Shown in pieces: positions 46,469-57,359 of a stretch of DNA of 64,000 nucleotides. Positions within the stretch are counted from its first letter, which is position 1. The number at the start of each line of letters is the position of its first letter. Below the pieces are notes generated by a model, which saw only the letters and a list, made by a program, of their open reading frames with translations, was not told the DNA's origin and made no database searches. The position numbers were made by a program, and so were the translations under genes. Source of the DNA: Fragum whitleyi (taxonomy: Eukaryota; Mollusca; Bivalvia; Cardiida; Cardiidae); contig OX411547.1 of NCBI GenBank assembly GCA_948146395.1, positions 30,918,614 to 30,982,613 of the forward strand, written 5' to 3'.

Positions 46469-47035
46469 TAAAAGTCAAACTTGCTTATTAAGCTAATTCA
46501 GAGGTTGAAACACCTCCAATTGAAAGAAACATCTTTTTTACCAAATTTAAAGTTTGAAATGTTACGTTTTAACAAAGGGTGATCACATATCATTGATCTC
46601 TTGTAGATTTTAAACAAATGACAGAGAAAAGGTCAGTCTTGATCTTTTCAATAGCCATTATTCCTTTTGATAAAGCATGGACTGTGTATAGTTAAGAATT
46701 TCACAGAACTCAGTTAAAGTTTTATAAAAAATCAAAACTTTTTTAAAAGAAATATGAAGGGAAATGTTTCAATGTTTCCTTGTGATACAGAGGATTCAAG
46801 GTTTCGATGTCAAATATTAAAATTGGATTGTGTTTGGCATCTAGTGAAAAGTCAATAGTCACACCATTATTTCTTGTCAGTATCAATTTGCCTGTAGAAG
46901 CTTTACATAACAATAGGAATAAAAAACATTAAGGAACGTCTTTCAGAATATGGCTTGCAGTCTGTGTATTCAAATTATTGGCAATTCATGTGTTTAGTTT
47001 TTTCATTTTCTCCAAATTATAATCTCATTCAAATT

Positions 47036-47231
47036 GATATGCAATTTTACATCAATGTGATTTTATACTTGAGAAAATATGTTGTCAATATATCTTTTTT
47101 CCACAGAATTTTCTACCAATATGGTAGAAAATTCTGTGGAAAAAAGATATATTGCTTGTTTTTAAACTATTTTTGTCTTTTACAACATATTTTCTTAAGT
47201 ATAAAATCACATTGATGTAAAATTGCATATC
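47036..47231. repeat. 196-bp compound palindrome, unit 2
   Basis: Same two-stem design as unit 1. The inner loop is reduced and the spacer reads 'cttgtttttaaactattttt'. Arms have kept pairing despite small differences between units. Confidence 0.85.
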
Positions 47232-47905
47232 TAAAAGTCAAACTTGCTTATTAAGCTAATTCAGAGGTTGAAACATCTTCAATTGAAAGAAACATCTTTT
47301 TTACCAAATTAAAAGTTTGAAATGTTATGTTTTAAAAAGGGTGATCACATATCATTGATCTCTTGTAGATTTTAAAAAAATGACAAGAGAAAAGGTCAAT
47401 CTTGATCTTTTCAATAGGCATTATTCCTTTTGATAAAGCATGGACTGTGTATAGTTAAGAATTTCACAGAACTCAGCTGAAGTTTTATAATGAATCAAAA
47501 CTTTATTAAAAGAATAGTGACGGGAAATGTTTCAATCTTTCCTTGTGATACTTAGGATTCAAGGTTTTGATGTCAAATATTAAAAATTGGATTGTGTTTG
47601 GCATCTAGTGAAAAGTCAATAGTCACACCATTATTTCTTGTCAGTATCAATTTGCCTGTAGAAGCTCTACATACCAGTAGGAATAAAAAACATTAAGGAA
47701 CGTCTTTCAGAATACGGCTTAAAGTCTGAGAATTCCCATTATTGGCCAATCATGTGTTTAGTTTGCAGGTTTAAACGGATTTCATTTTCTCCAAATTATA
47801 ATCTCATTCAAATTGAAAGAGGTTGTAAGTCAATAAAGAGAGGTTGTATGGCATGAAAGCATCCATTATGGTAGAAAATTCATTGGAAAAAAGATATATT
47901 GCTTT

Positions 47906-49511
47906 TTATGCTCTCCCTTCTTATGCTCCCCGAAGGGAGAGCATATAGCTGCCGCTTCGTCTGTCCGTCTGTCCGTCCGTCCGTCCATAATTCCGTCCGT
48001 CCGTCCATCCATCCGTCCGTCCATCCGTCCGTCCATTTCCACCTATTTCTCCATAACCCTTTGGCCAAATCAAATGAAACTTACCATGTGAACTCCCTAT
48101 GATATAGTGATGATGCATCTGTGACGGTTTTTGGATTTGAGGCCTCGTCACGGGAAAAGGGGACTTAGGGTAAAAACAGTTTTTCCCAAATTTCTCCTAG
48201 TCCAACAGTCAGAATAAAGTGAAATTTCATATTTGAGTAGCAAATCAGATGCCCTTTACTATAAATGATTTGAAATTAACGTAAAAAAAAATATATCATG
48301 GAAAAAGGGGGCTAAATGTTTGTTACCTTACGTTAGCATGTAAAATAGTAATTCCGTCCGTCCGTCCGTCCATCCCCACCTATTTCTCCATAACCCTTGG
48401 GCCAAATCAAGTGAAACCTTCCATGTGAACTCCCTATGATATAGTGATGATGCATCTGTGACGGTTTTTGGATTTGAGGCCTCGTCACGGGAAAAGGGGA
48501 CTTAGGGTAAAAAACAGTTTTTCCCAAATTTCTCCTAGTCTAACAGTCAGAATTTAGTGAAATTTCATATTTGAGTAGCAAATCAGATGCCCTTTACTAT
48601 AAATGATTTGAAATTAACGTAAAAAAAAATATATCATGAAAAAAGGGGGCTAATTGTTTGTTACCTTTACGCTAGCGCGTAAAATACAGTTATTCTTTCA
48701 TTTCTCCTAGTCTCATGCTCAGAATCTGATGAAATTTCACATTTCAGTAGCAAATCAGATGCCCTTTACCATAAGGTATTTGATATTTGTGTTTAAAAAT
48801 ATGTCATGCAAAAAGGGAGTTTAATGTTTGTTACCTTTATGTTTGCTGTATAAGATAACACCTTATTTGAGTCCTTGCAATCTGACCACAGAGCATATCT
48901 CCTAAAGTATAATAGCTTTCAACTTGAAACCTTATGGGTGGATAGATCTCATGGAGGAGAAGTGCAGGTCACAAGAACTACAACATTTGCTTGCATAATT
49001 TTGGAGTTATTGCCCTTTGTTATTTTTGATACTAAGATTATGTCTGGAGCATATCTCCTAAAGTATAATAGCTATCAACTTGAAACTTAATGGGTGGATA
49101 GATCTCATAGAGGAGAAGTGCAGTATACAAGAACTGCAACTCTTGCTTGCATAATTTTGGAGTTATTGCCCTTTGTTATTTTTGATACTTAGATTTTGTT
49201 TGGAGCATATCTCCTAAAGTATAATAGCTATCAACTTGAATCTTTATGGGTGGATAGATCTCATAGAGGAGAAGTGCAATACACCTGAACTACAACTCTT
49301 GATTGCATAATTTTGGAGTTATTGCCCTTTGTTATTTTTATTTCTTAGATTGTTTAGGAGGCAAATCTTTGACAGTACATAGAGTCTTTTAGCTATTAGG
49401 CTTCAGTTTACTATCAAGCTTTCTTGGTGGGGGATGTCCATGTCCAACGTGGCTCTTGTTTTTGTGACAATCTCTTATTCGGGGAGCATAATCCGTCTCT
49501 GACGGCTCTTG
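47906..49511 (+). mobile_element. Helentron-like element, family C (TATGCTCTCCC), complete
   Basis: 5' hairpin TATGCTCTCCCTTC / GAAGGGAGAGCATA (14-bp perfect arms), GTCCGTCC microsatellite (47,960-48,035). Two units of about 335 bp follow ('ctatttctccataaccctt' at about 48,043 and 48,378), then three units of about 156 bp ('gagcatatctcctaaagtat' at 48,891, 49,048, 49,204). 3' stem-loop CCGTCTCTGACGG followed by CTCTTG. Inserted in the loop-side spacer of the third array palindrome. Non-coding. Confidence 0.9.
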
Positions 49512-50229
49512 TTTTTAAACTATTTTTGTCTTTTACAACATGTTTTCTCAACTACAAAATCACATTGATGTAAAATTGCATATCTAAAAGTCAAACTTGC
49601 TTATTTAGCTAATTGATTTTGAAACATCTCCAATAGAAAGAAACATCTTTTTTACCAAATTAAAAGTTTGAAATGTTACGTTTTAACAAAGGATGATCAC
49701 ATATCATTGATCTCTTGTAGATTTTAAAAAAATGACCAGAGAAAAGGTCAATCTTGATCTTTTCAATAGGCATTATTCTTTTTGATAAAGCATGGACTGT
49801 GTATAGTTAAGAATTTCACATGACTCAGTTGAAGTTTTATAAGGAATCAAAACTTTATTAAAAGATCTATGAAGGGAAATGATTCAATTTTTCCTGATAA
49901 TACTGAGGATTCAAGGTTTCAATGTCATTAATATTAAAATTGGATTGTGTTTGGCATCTAGTGAAAAGTCAATAGTCACACCATTATTTCTTGTCAGTAT
50001 CAATTTGCCTGTAGAAGCTTTACATAACAATAGGAATAAAAAACATTAGAGAACGTCTTTCAAAATATGGCTTGCAGTCTGTGTATTCAAATTATTGGCA
50101 AATCATGTGTTTTAAAGTTTGCAGGTTTCAACCAATTACCATTTGTTTGAATTTTAAATATGTCCAAATTGAAAAGGTTGTACAGAGGGCAATGAAAAGT
50201 GAGTGTTTTTTGGGTAAAAAAAGTTTCCA

Positions 50230-50401
50230 CACCCCTACAAAAAGTTGAAGAACTAGTTCTTGAACATTCTAGAACATGCATTCAAGAACTAGAAAGTTCT
50301 TGAACTGCCATTTGGTGCTCTAGAATGTTTAAGAACCAGTTATTGCACTTTTTCATATTCTAGAGTATTCAAGAACCAATTCTTGAACTGTTATCGCAGG
50401 G
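50230..50401. mobile_element. Short AAGAACTAGTTCTT element
   Basis: 172 bp with ends CCCCTACAAAAAGTTG and complement of CCCCTGCGATAACAGTT. Interior 'gaagaactagttcttgaac', 'tcaagaactagaaagttc', 'attctagaacat'. Internally deleted relative of 22,625-22,971. Confidence 0.7.
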
Positions 50402-50552
50402 GATGAGGTAGAAAATATGGTTGAAAAAAGAGTGAAAGAGGTTGCATACAAAAATGTAAATTGGGTACAACTTCATAAGTAACTGTCATATGTCAGCTAC
50501 AGTATATTGTTTAAAATGGAGAGAACACAAATTTTCCTCTTTTCAACCATAT

Positions 50553-51715
50553 GTTTTAGCACAAAGTGCTCACTGGTGAGCTTTTATGATCATCCAATAA
50601 CCGTTATCAGTACTCAGTTGTGCGTTGTCCACAATTTCTTTAAACATCCTCTCCTAAACTGGTGGGCCTCTCCTAAACTTGTGGGCCAATCTTGATGAAA
50701 CTTGGCAGGGATGCTCCTTGGGTCAAGCTCTACGGCAGATGTTCAAATAAATGAAATCCACCCTTAACTCACCCTTTTCCCTTAACAAAAGGGGTGAAAA
50801 TAGAAAAATCTTAAAAATCTTCTTCTCTGAAACCAGAAAGCAGACAGCTTTCATATTTGGTATGTAGCATCATCTATTTGGCCTCAACCAAGTTGTTCAT
50901 ATCAAAACCATGGGGACATATTTGGCTCTACCTGGGATATCCATTTTACATAGAATCAAAGAGGGAAATCTTAGAAAATCTACTTCTCTGAAACAAGAAG
51001 GCAGACAGCTTTCATATTTGGTATGTAGCGTCATCTAGTGGACCTCTACCAAGTTGGTTCATATCAAGACCCTTGGATCATATTTTGACTCCACCCGGGT
51101 GCATCCCTTTTAACAAAGAATCAAAGGGCGAAAAACTTTAAAAACCTTCTTCTCTAAAACCAGAAAGCAAACAGCTTTCGTATTTTGTATGTAGCATCAT
51201 CTAGTAGACCTCTACCAAGTTTGTTCATATCAAGATCCTGGGATCATTTTTGGGCTTCACCCAGGTGCAACTCTTTTCACATTGAATAAAATCTTCAAAA
51301 ATCTTCTCATAAACCAAAAGGCAGATGTCTTTCATATTTTGTTTGTTACAATGTTATATAGTGGACATCTACCTGTGTTTTCATGTCATGTCCCTGGGGT
51401 CATATTTGGGCTCTGATTGAACCCACCCTATTTTAAATAGACACAAGGGAGGAAATCTCAAAAACTTGTTCTCTCAAACCAGACAACAGGGACTTTTCAT
51501 AATAGTCTCATTTATTGTATTTCATGAAGTTTGTTCATTATTGCCCATATGTTCATGCCTAGGCATATCATTTTTACTCTTTGCTGAAAACATTCCATGG
51601 GTTTGATCTTATTTAGAAATTATCTCCTTGTTGACATCTGCCTTTTCAATTGATGTGATGTCCCAGGGGTCAAAGAGACTCAGGTGAGTGATCTAGGACC
51701 ATCAAGGTCCTCTTG
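50553..51715 (+). mobile_element. Helentron-like element, family A, about 175-bp core
   Basis: Degraded 5' hairpin TTTTAGCACAAAGTGCTCAC..GGTGAGCTTTT, body 'ctcctaaactggtgggcc'; core units marked by 'cttctctgaaaccagaa' and 'tttcatatttggtatgtagc' near 50,820, 50,980, 51,150 and 51,305. 3' end CAGGTGAGTGATCTAGGACC ATCAAGGTCCTCTTG. Same core type as 58,809-60,056. Confidence 0.85.
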
Positions 51716-51719
51716 TTGT

Positions 51720-52395
51720 ATGTATAAAATCACAGTATTGTCTAATCATAGGACCTGAAAGGTATATTAGCTAGCTAGTCTTTTAAAAAAGAAAAGTAAG
51801 TTAACGCTATGGAAACTTAATTTAGGCCCATCACCAAACAGACAAATTACTTACAGAAATTGTATCTGATGTAATAATTGGACGAGGCATGTCCTATAAT
51901 TTCGTCTTGACCGCCGTTGAAATGTCCGTCGAGACCGTCTTGTATTACTCGAGAAAAGATTATAGTAATTATACTTTGTGTCCCATGTGACTTAGCCTGT
52001 TAACCTACTCCGGGGGTCGGCCTCTAGAGTAAATGGAACTTGATACATAATTGGAAACATGTCGCCTTAAAAGGAAGATATGTCTATGAATGCTTCAGCA
52101 TCCATTTGTGACTTTATTTAGAGAATATTGAAAGAGTGATCATCGAATACCGAATTCATTGAACGAGTCATTTATAAACAGATAAAAACGACGCTGCGCC
52201 AAATTCAAATCAAAAGTAAGGGAGGTTGAAGAGGAAAAGGTGTACATAATTTGAAAAGGACCGGAAACACTGTGGGAGATGGAGAAATCAAAATGTTTGT
52301 ACTTATTTTGTAAACAATATTTTCTCAAGTCAAAAACTTATAGGGATGCAAAATGTAGGAACAGGGCAGGAAAAGGAATTGGATATATCGTCATT
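51720..52395. other. Non-coding stretch, no feature recognised
   Basis: Single-copy-looking sequence with moderate CG content around 51,880-52,060. No convincing exon, TIR or hairpin. Confidence 0.4.
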
Positions 52396-52459
52396 GTAAT
52401 TCTAAAACCTTGTAACTACAGCTTTAAATAAGCTGTAGTTACGAGGTTTTAATATTACA
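52396..52459. repeat. Near-perfect hairpin (ACTACAGCTT)
   Basis: Arms GTAATTCTAAAACCTTGTAA + CTACAGCTT with complement ending TTTTAATATTAC; loop about 4 bases. Same family as 41,202-41,252. Confidence 0.8.
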
Positions 52460-52482
52460 TTGACATTTTAATTTTGCAATTT

Positions 52483-54171
52483 CAGGTAGTTCAAATTGCT
52501 CAAGTGAGTTATTGTGATCACCTTCTGTCTGGCGTCCGTGTGTCCTCCGTTGTCCATCGTCAGTCGTCCGTCAACAATTTCTTCAAACGACATCTCCTCC
52601 TAAACTACTGAGCCAATTTACACCAAATTTTACAGAAATGTTCCCTAGGTGGTCCCCTTCCAAAATTGCTAAAAGAATTGAAATCAGTGAAAAACTCTGG
52701 TAACTATGGCAACCAAAGTTGAAAATTTAAGAAAATCTTTAAAATTCAATCTTCTTTAGAACAAGCAGTCCTACAGCCTTGAAATTTTGCATGGATGATC
52801 AGCTCATAGACCTGAATAGAAATAGCTAAAATCATATCTGTTGGGTCACCAGGTGCAAAGTACTTGGGGGGAGGAGGGAGTTCTTTGGGTTAATTTTGTG
52901 TAATCTTTAACCTTCTTCTTCTTCTGAATAAGGAAGCCCTACAGCCTTTAAATTTGGCATGGATGATCTCATAGACCTTAATAAAAATAGCTAAAATCAT
53001 ATCTGTTCAGCTGCCAGGTGTAGAGCACCAGGGGGGAGGGGGTAGTACTTTTGTGAAAATTTTGTAATCTTTAACCTTCTTCTTCTTCTGAACCAGGAGC
53101 CCGACAGATTTGAATATAGGCATGGATGATCAGCATATGGACCCTTATAAAAAAAGATAAAATCATGACTGTAGATTCATCAGGTGCGGAGCACCAGGGG
53201 GAAGAGGGTAGTACTTTTGTGAAAATCTTGTAATCTTTAACCTTCTTCTTCTTCTGAACCACAAGCCCTACAGACTTGAAAATTGGCATGGATGATCAGC
53301 TTATCGACCTCAATAAAAACAGCTAACATCATGACTGTAATGCCACCAGGTGCGGAGCACAAGGGGGGAGGGGGTAGTTCTTTTGTGAAAATTTTGTAAC
53401 TTTAACCTTTATCTTCTAATGAACCAGGAGCCCTACAAACTTCAATTTTGGCATAGATGATAAGCATATGGATCTTAAATAAAATAGCTAAAATCATGAA
53501 TGTAGGGCCACCAGATGCGGAGCATTAGGGGGAAGGGGGTAGTACTTTGGATCAATTTGAAATCTTTAACCTTATTCTTCTCCTGGATCAGGAACCCTAC
53601 AGACTTGAAAATTGTCATGGGTGATCAATATATTGACATTAATAAAAATAGCTAAAATCATGACTGTAGGGTCACCAGGTGCTGAGTGTTGTCGGGAGGG
53701 GGTAGTACTTTGGATCATTTTTGAAGTCTTTAAACTTCTTCTAATGAACCAGGAGTCCTACAGACCTGAAAATTGGTATGGATGATCAGCATATGGACAT
53801 TAATTGAATTAGCTAAAATCATGACTGTAGATTCACCAGGTGCAGAGCATCTTGGTGGGGGGGGGGGGTGCTTTGTTGAGAATTTTGAATCCCTACAGCC
53901 TTTATATTTGACATGGATTGATCAACTCATTAAAGAAAACTTTAAAAGTGTCAGACTCAGCCTGTATATCTGGCATACATTAGCTGATCACAGACCTTTT
54001 ATGAAAAAAGCTTAAATAAATAATGACCAGGGGAGGAGCAGAGGGGGGGGGGTTATTTCAAATGTTATCTGATTGAATAAGTGAAAATCTCTTTTTCTGT
54101 GTTTGCATGGACATACCTAGGTAATGAAGCTTTTTTCTCAGGTGAGCGACCCAGGGCCAACGGTCCTCTTA
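52483..54171 (+). mobile_element. Helentron-like element, family A, about 165-bp core, inverted partner of 17.6 kb
   Basis: Degraded 5' hairpin ('caaattgctcaagtgagtta'), 'gtccgt' microsatellite, body, then seven to eight 165-bp monomers marked by 'ggtgcggagcacc' and poly-G runs. Ends CAGGTGAGCGACCCAGGGCC AACGGTCCTCTTA. Core monomer order and sequence mirror 17,587-19,266 closely. For example, the chance frames at 18,471-18,689 (+) and 53,071-53,289 (-) give 72-residue translations differing at about nine positions. Confidence 0.9.
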
Positions 54172-54416
54172 TTGTAACCTGATTGCTATTCATTTTCTTT
54201 GCAATATAAGATCTTGGATAGAAAACTGTATACGGAAAGAATACAGAGAAGGAAAAAGGTTATGATATTGAAGAAATATATGGCAGAATAAATCATACAC
54301 AGTAATTTCCTCCTATGATTTAGGGAAAATAGTTTTCTTGAAATTTATCATTCCATGAAAAGAAAATAACTCCTAGAAGCATTTTTCTTGTACTTTTTAT
54401 AATCAGTATTTTTCCT

Positions 54417-54870
54417 TTTTTAGTTTCACTGGCCTTTGGCGAGGGAGTTATTGTCATTGCTGTATTTCCTTCGTGCCTGTATCAATCTGTCCATCCATCT
54501 GTACATGTATAAACTTTTCTTGAAACACCTCCTCGTAGACCAATGAGCCAATTTTATCCAAACTTTAAGAAATTTTCCTTTGGTGGCTCTCTTCTAAAAT
54601 TATTAAAGAAATTTTGATTGGCCCATAAATCTGGGTGTGGCTCGGCATGGCTTACTTTTACTTTAAAATCTTAAAAAGTATTCTCTTCTTAAACTTTTGG
54701 GCCAGTTTCATCAAAATTGCCTTGAGTGTTCCTTGGGTGACCCTTTACGTAAATTGATCAAGAAATTCAGATTTTCCACAAAATGTGAGTCATTTTCAAT
54801 TCCTAAATGATCCTCTTCTCCAAACTTAGGCATAAATATTGGTCCATAAATATTGTTCAGATGACACTAT
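54417..54870 (+). mobile_element. Helentron-like element, family D, 5' part
   Basis: TTTTTAGTTTCACTGGCCTT TGGCGAGGGAGTTATTGTC matches the family D start with substitutions, then a decayed 'ctgtccatccatctgtac' block and 'gatccttgggtgaccct'-like text. No 3' stem-loop found. Confidence 0.65.
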
Positions 54871-55345
54871 GCTTAATTTGTTCCCGAAAATGTGTTTAGA
54901 ATGGTCTAATTATAGCAATAAGCTTAAGGTTCATGTAAAGTGTTTGAGACCAAATTTTAAGAGCACTTCATTTGCCAAGAAAAAGCAGTATATCCAGGTA
55001 TATTATATATCAAAATGAGTCTGTTTATGAGCACAAGCAGTTGAGGAACATAAGACTGTCATTGCTATAGCAGTATTGCCAAAACATGGTAGAAAAGGGT
55101 CATTTTGTATAGAACAAGCAACTACATGTCTGTTGGATAAAATTGGCTCATAATTTAACAAAGTACAGTATAAAGTCACATCCTAGGCCGAGTCCCTTAA
55201 CAAAGGTTAAGTGGTAACTTTGGGATTAACCATTATACCGTATTTCTCCTAATTATAGCACCCTCCGTAATAGTATGACCCCTACATTTTTATGCCCCCG
55301 CATCAAAGATCAGGAGCATATTGTTTTACCGTTGTCTGTCTGTCT

Positions 55346-55378
<33 letters not shown>

Positions 55379-55507
55379 CAAAACTAAACCAAAAAACTTA
55401 ACATTGCCAATATCTTCAAGCCTATTCAAGATACAAGGCTCATATTTGGCATGATGATAGACCTCAATGATCCACATCTGCTGATACCAAAGTCAAGGTC
55501 ATGTGAC

Positions 55508-56580
55508 CAGTGGCGTAGCCATGTTATTTACATTGGTGCGTCAAAACTGAGCTCCGAAGGAGCGAATGCGAGCGCCGAAGGCGCGAAGCCCTTCTAGGGG
55601 GGTCCGGGGGCATGCCCCCCGGAAAATTTTTGAAAAAATGGTGCGATTTGGTGCATTCTAGACTATACTTGATCACAATTTTTGAGTCATTTTAGAGCAA
55701 TTTCCAGGCACGTAAAAAGCAGGGATTAAACAGGAAAGGGTTAACCCTAGTACCAGGACTAATCGATAATGACATTAACAACTCACCATGTACTCAAAGG
55801 GAATCGCATGTTTGGAGTGACCTCACTGGAATTTACTTCCGGAGGTCGTTGTATGGTAAAAGTAGATCTTAAAGAAAAAATAGTTCGTCTTTAAAATGGC
55901 ATTTTGAAGTGGAGAATAGTGATCCACGTACATATCTATGTGATTTTTTGCTAGTTTTGAATCTCTCCTTTAAAATAACGCTTGGTTCGATCTTTTTGTG
56001 CATGATTTCCTTTCCGGGTGGACGAATAATGGACGGGGGGCATACCCGAACTAACTGTCCTCTTCATGGGTGGGAAAAAGACGGTGCCTTTACTCTTGCT
56101 TGAATAGCCCAAAAGATAACCTGATTTGACCAAGTTTCTTTAGTCTCAAAAGATAGATCTATGAATGTAGATGAAGCGCTAATGACGTAATATATAGGAG
56201 AAGTGTTGAGGAATGCGTTGCAGCACCTGAAATTTGAGCAATTTTATATAGAACAAAGAAGGCCAAAAATCGGGTGGGGTCCGACCGTTTGACATCAACA
56301 GAAAACGGAAGTAAACAGAATTACCATTCTACAGACGCTTGGAAGTTTAGATTATTGATGAGTCATCCCAGGATGCTGGCATTTCGTTGTGTATGGTGGA
56401 TTAAAAGAACTATAAGACATCATGTTTTATAAACGTTTTATTCATCCGTTATATGCTCACATACATTTTCAGTCATTTAGCGGTCAACATAATCCAGTTT
56501 TATTGTAGCGGCATGCCGCATCTACGGCAATTATTGGTGCGGCGAATGCCGCACCTGCCGCACCCGTGTCTACGCCCATG
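55508..56580. mobile_element. 1,073-bp element with CAGTGGCGTAG ends and 5-bp duplication
   Basis: Ends CAGTGGCGTAG and complement of CATGGGCGTAG, flanked by GTGAC on both sides (55,503-55,507 and 56,581-56,585). The intact text 'catgtgacaaggtcaagg' is seen at 8,112-8,129. The left subterminal region has a hairpin CCGGGGGCATGCCCCCCGG next to 'gagcgccgaaggcgcgaag'; the right has GCGGC/GCCGC repeats. Higher GC than surroundings. Two small frames (about 60 codons) are unrecognised. Superfamily uncertain. Confidence 0.8.
55690..55742 (+). mobile_element. MITE family Q terminal fragment
   Basis: 'aggcacgtaaaaagcaggga' + 'ttaaacaggaaagggttaa' is the family Q 3' end, cut abruptly on its left. It lies inside the CAGTGGCGTAG element, making the innermost layer of the nest. 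Confidence 0.7.
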
Positions 56581-57359
56581 GTGACAAGGTCATCTGTCAA
56601 GGTCAAACTTTGAAAAAAATTGCTGTTACGGGGGCATTAGTGTTTCACAAACACATCTTGTTTACCTACAAACCCACTTCAAGTGCCCAAATTAAATTTT
56701 AGGAACTTTTTGAGACTTTCCTTTAATTTGAGATGAATTTCCTCTAAACAATCATTTTTATGATTGTTTAGAGGAAATTCACCTTAAATCAAAAGAAAAA
56801 GGGCATAAAAAGACATCAATTTTTAATAAAATAAAAACTTTCAATCAGAAAATGCATACTAAATAAAAGCTCCCTGACCATGTTATGTATAGCTCCCTGA
56901 AGCATTTATTAGGAGAAATATGGTAATGCATTGAAAACAAGGACCTCTGAGAAAGTGAATATTCAATATTGTGTTCAAAATATCCCCTGAAAGGTGTACT
57001 GAAGATGAAAATGTTTGCAAAATAATTGAATAAAGGTACAAATTAAAAATATGCACAAATGTTTTCAAATTCTGAAGCTGCGCAAATTTTTGCAACTCTT
57101 AAATTTATAATTTAATGAGAGGTTGCTTAGATCGCATGAAAATGTTTGACTAAACCTATACTCGACCAAAATATCTGTGAGATGTGTGACAGAAGCTGGC
57201 ATGCTAAGACAGATAATTGTATTAGTAAGGTCTTTATGACATATTTTGGGACAGTGAGTGTCTGTAATTCAATAAATAAAAAACTCATAAAGCTCACAGA
57301 TGAACACGCAACTGTACTTTTCTCAGAAAATCGAACTCCTATGTCTAATTTACCTTGTA

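Larger units (their letters stand above)
42520..50130 (+). repeat. Tandem array of about 770-bp units, twice interrupted
   Basis: The mark 'aaacattaaggaa' recurs at 46,145, 46,924, 47,688 and (as 'aaacattagagaa') 50,041. Spacings are 779, 764 and, after removing the 1.6-kb insertion, about 745 bp. A partial unit (42,520-42,733) precedes the large TIR insertion. Each unit ends 'cctgtagaagctctacataa' + 'caataggaataaa' and originally carried a 196-bp compound palindrome. No coding frame is conserved. Confidence 0.85.
55289..56660 (+). mobile_element. Helentron-like element, family B, interrupted
   Basis: TATGCCCCCGCATC / GATCAGGAGCATA hairpin, long GTCTGTCC microsatellite (55,335-55,378), 'aaggtcatgtgac' body, then a 1,073-bp insertion, then the body resumes and ends GTGTTTCACAAACACATCTTG. 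Removing the insertion leaves about 295 bp, like 7,878-8,202. Confidence 0.85.
55190..56935 (+). mobile_element. TIR element S, copy 1, outer layer of a nest
   Basis: Outer text TAACAAAGGTTAAGTGGTAA; TIR CATTATACCGTATTTCTCCT and, at the right end, complement of ATTACCATATTTCTCCTAAT. Central hairpin GAATTTCCTCTAAACAATCA with complement at 56,737-56,788. The remainder after removing 55,289-56,660 is about 375 bp. Direct-oriented second copy at 57,360-58,500. Confidence 0.75.

Noticed and set aside
55909..56133. Overlapping 60-64 codon frames on both strands in the CAGTGGCGTAG element
   Set aside because: Short, mutually overlapping and unlike any transposase I know. Most likely chance frames in a locally GC-richer segment.
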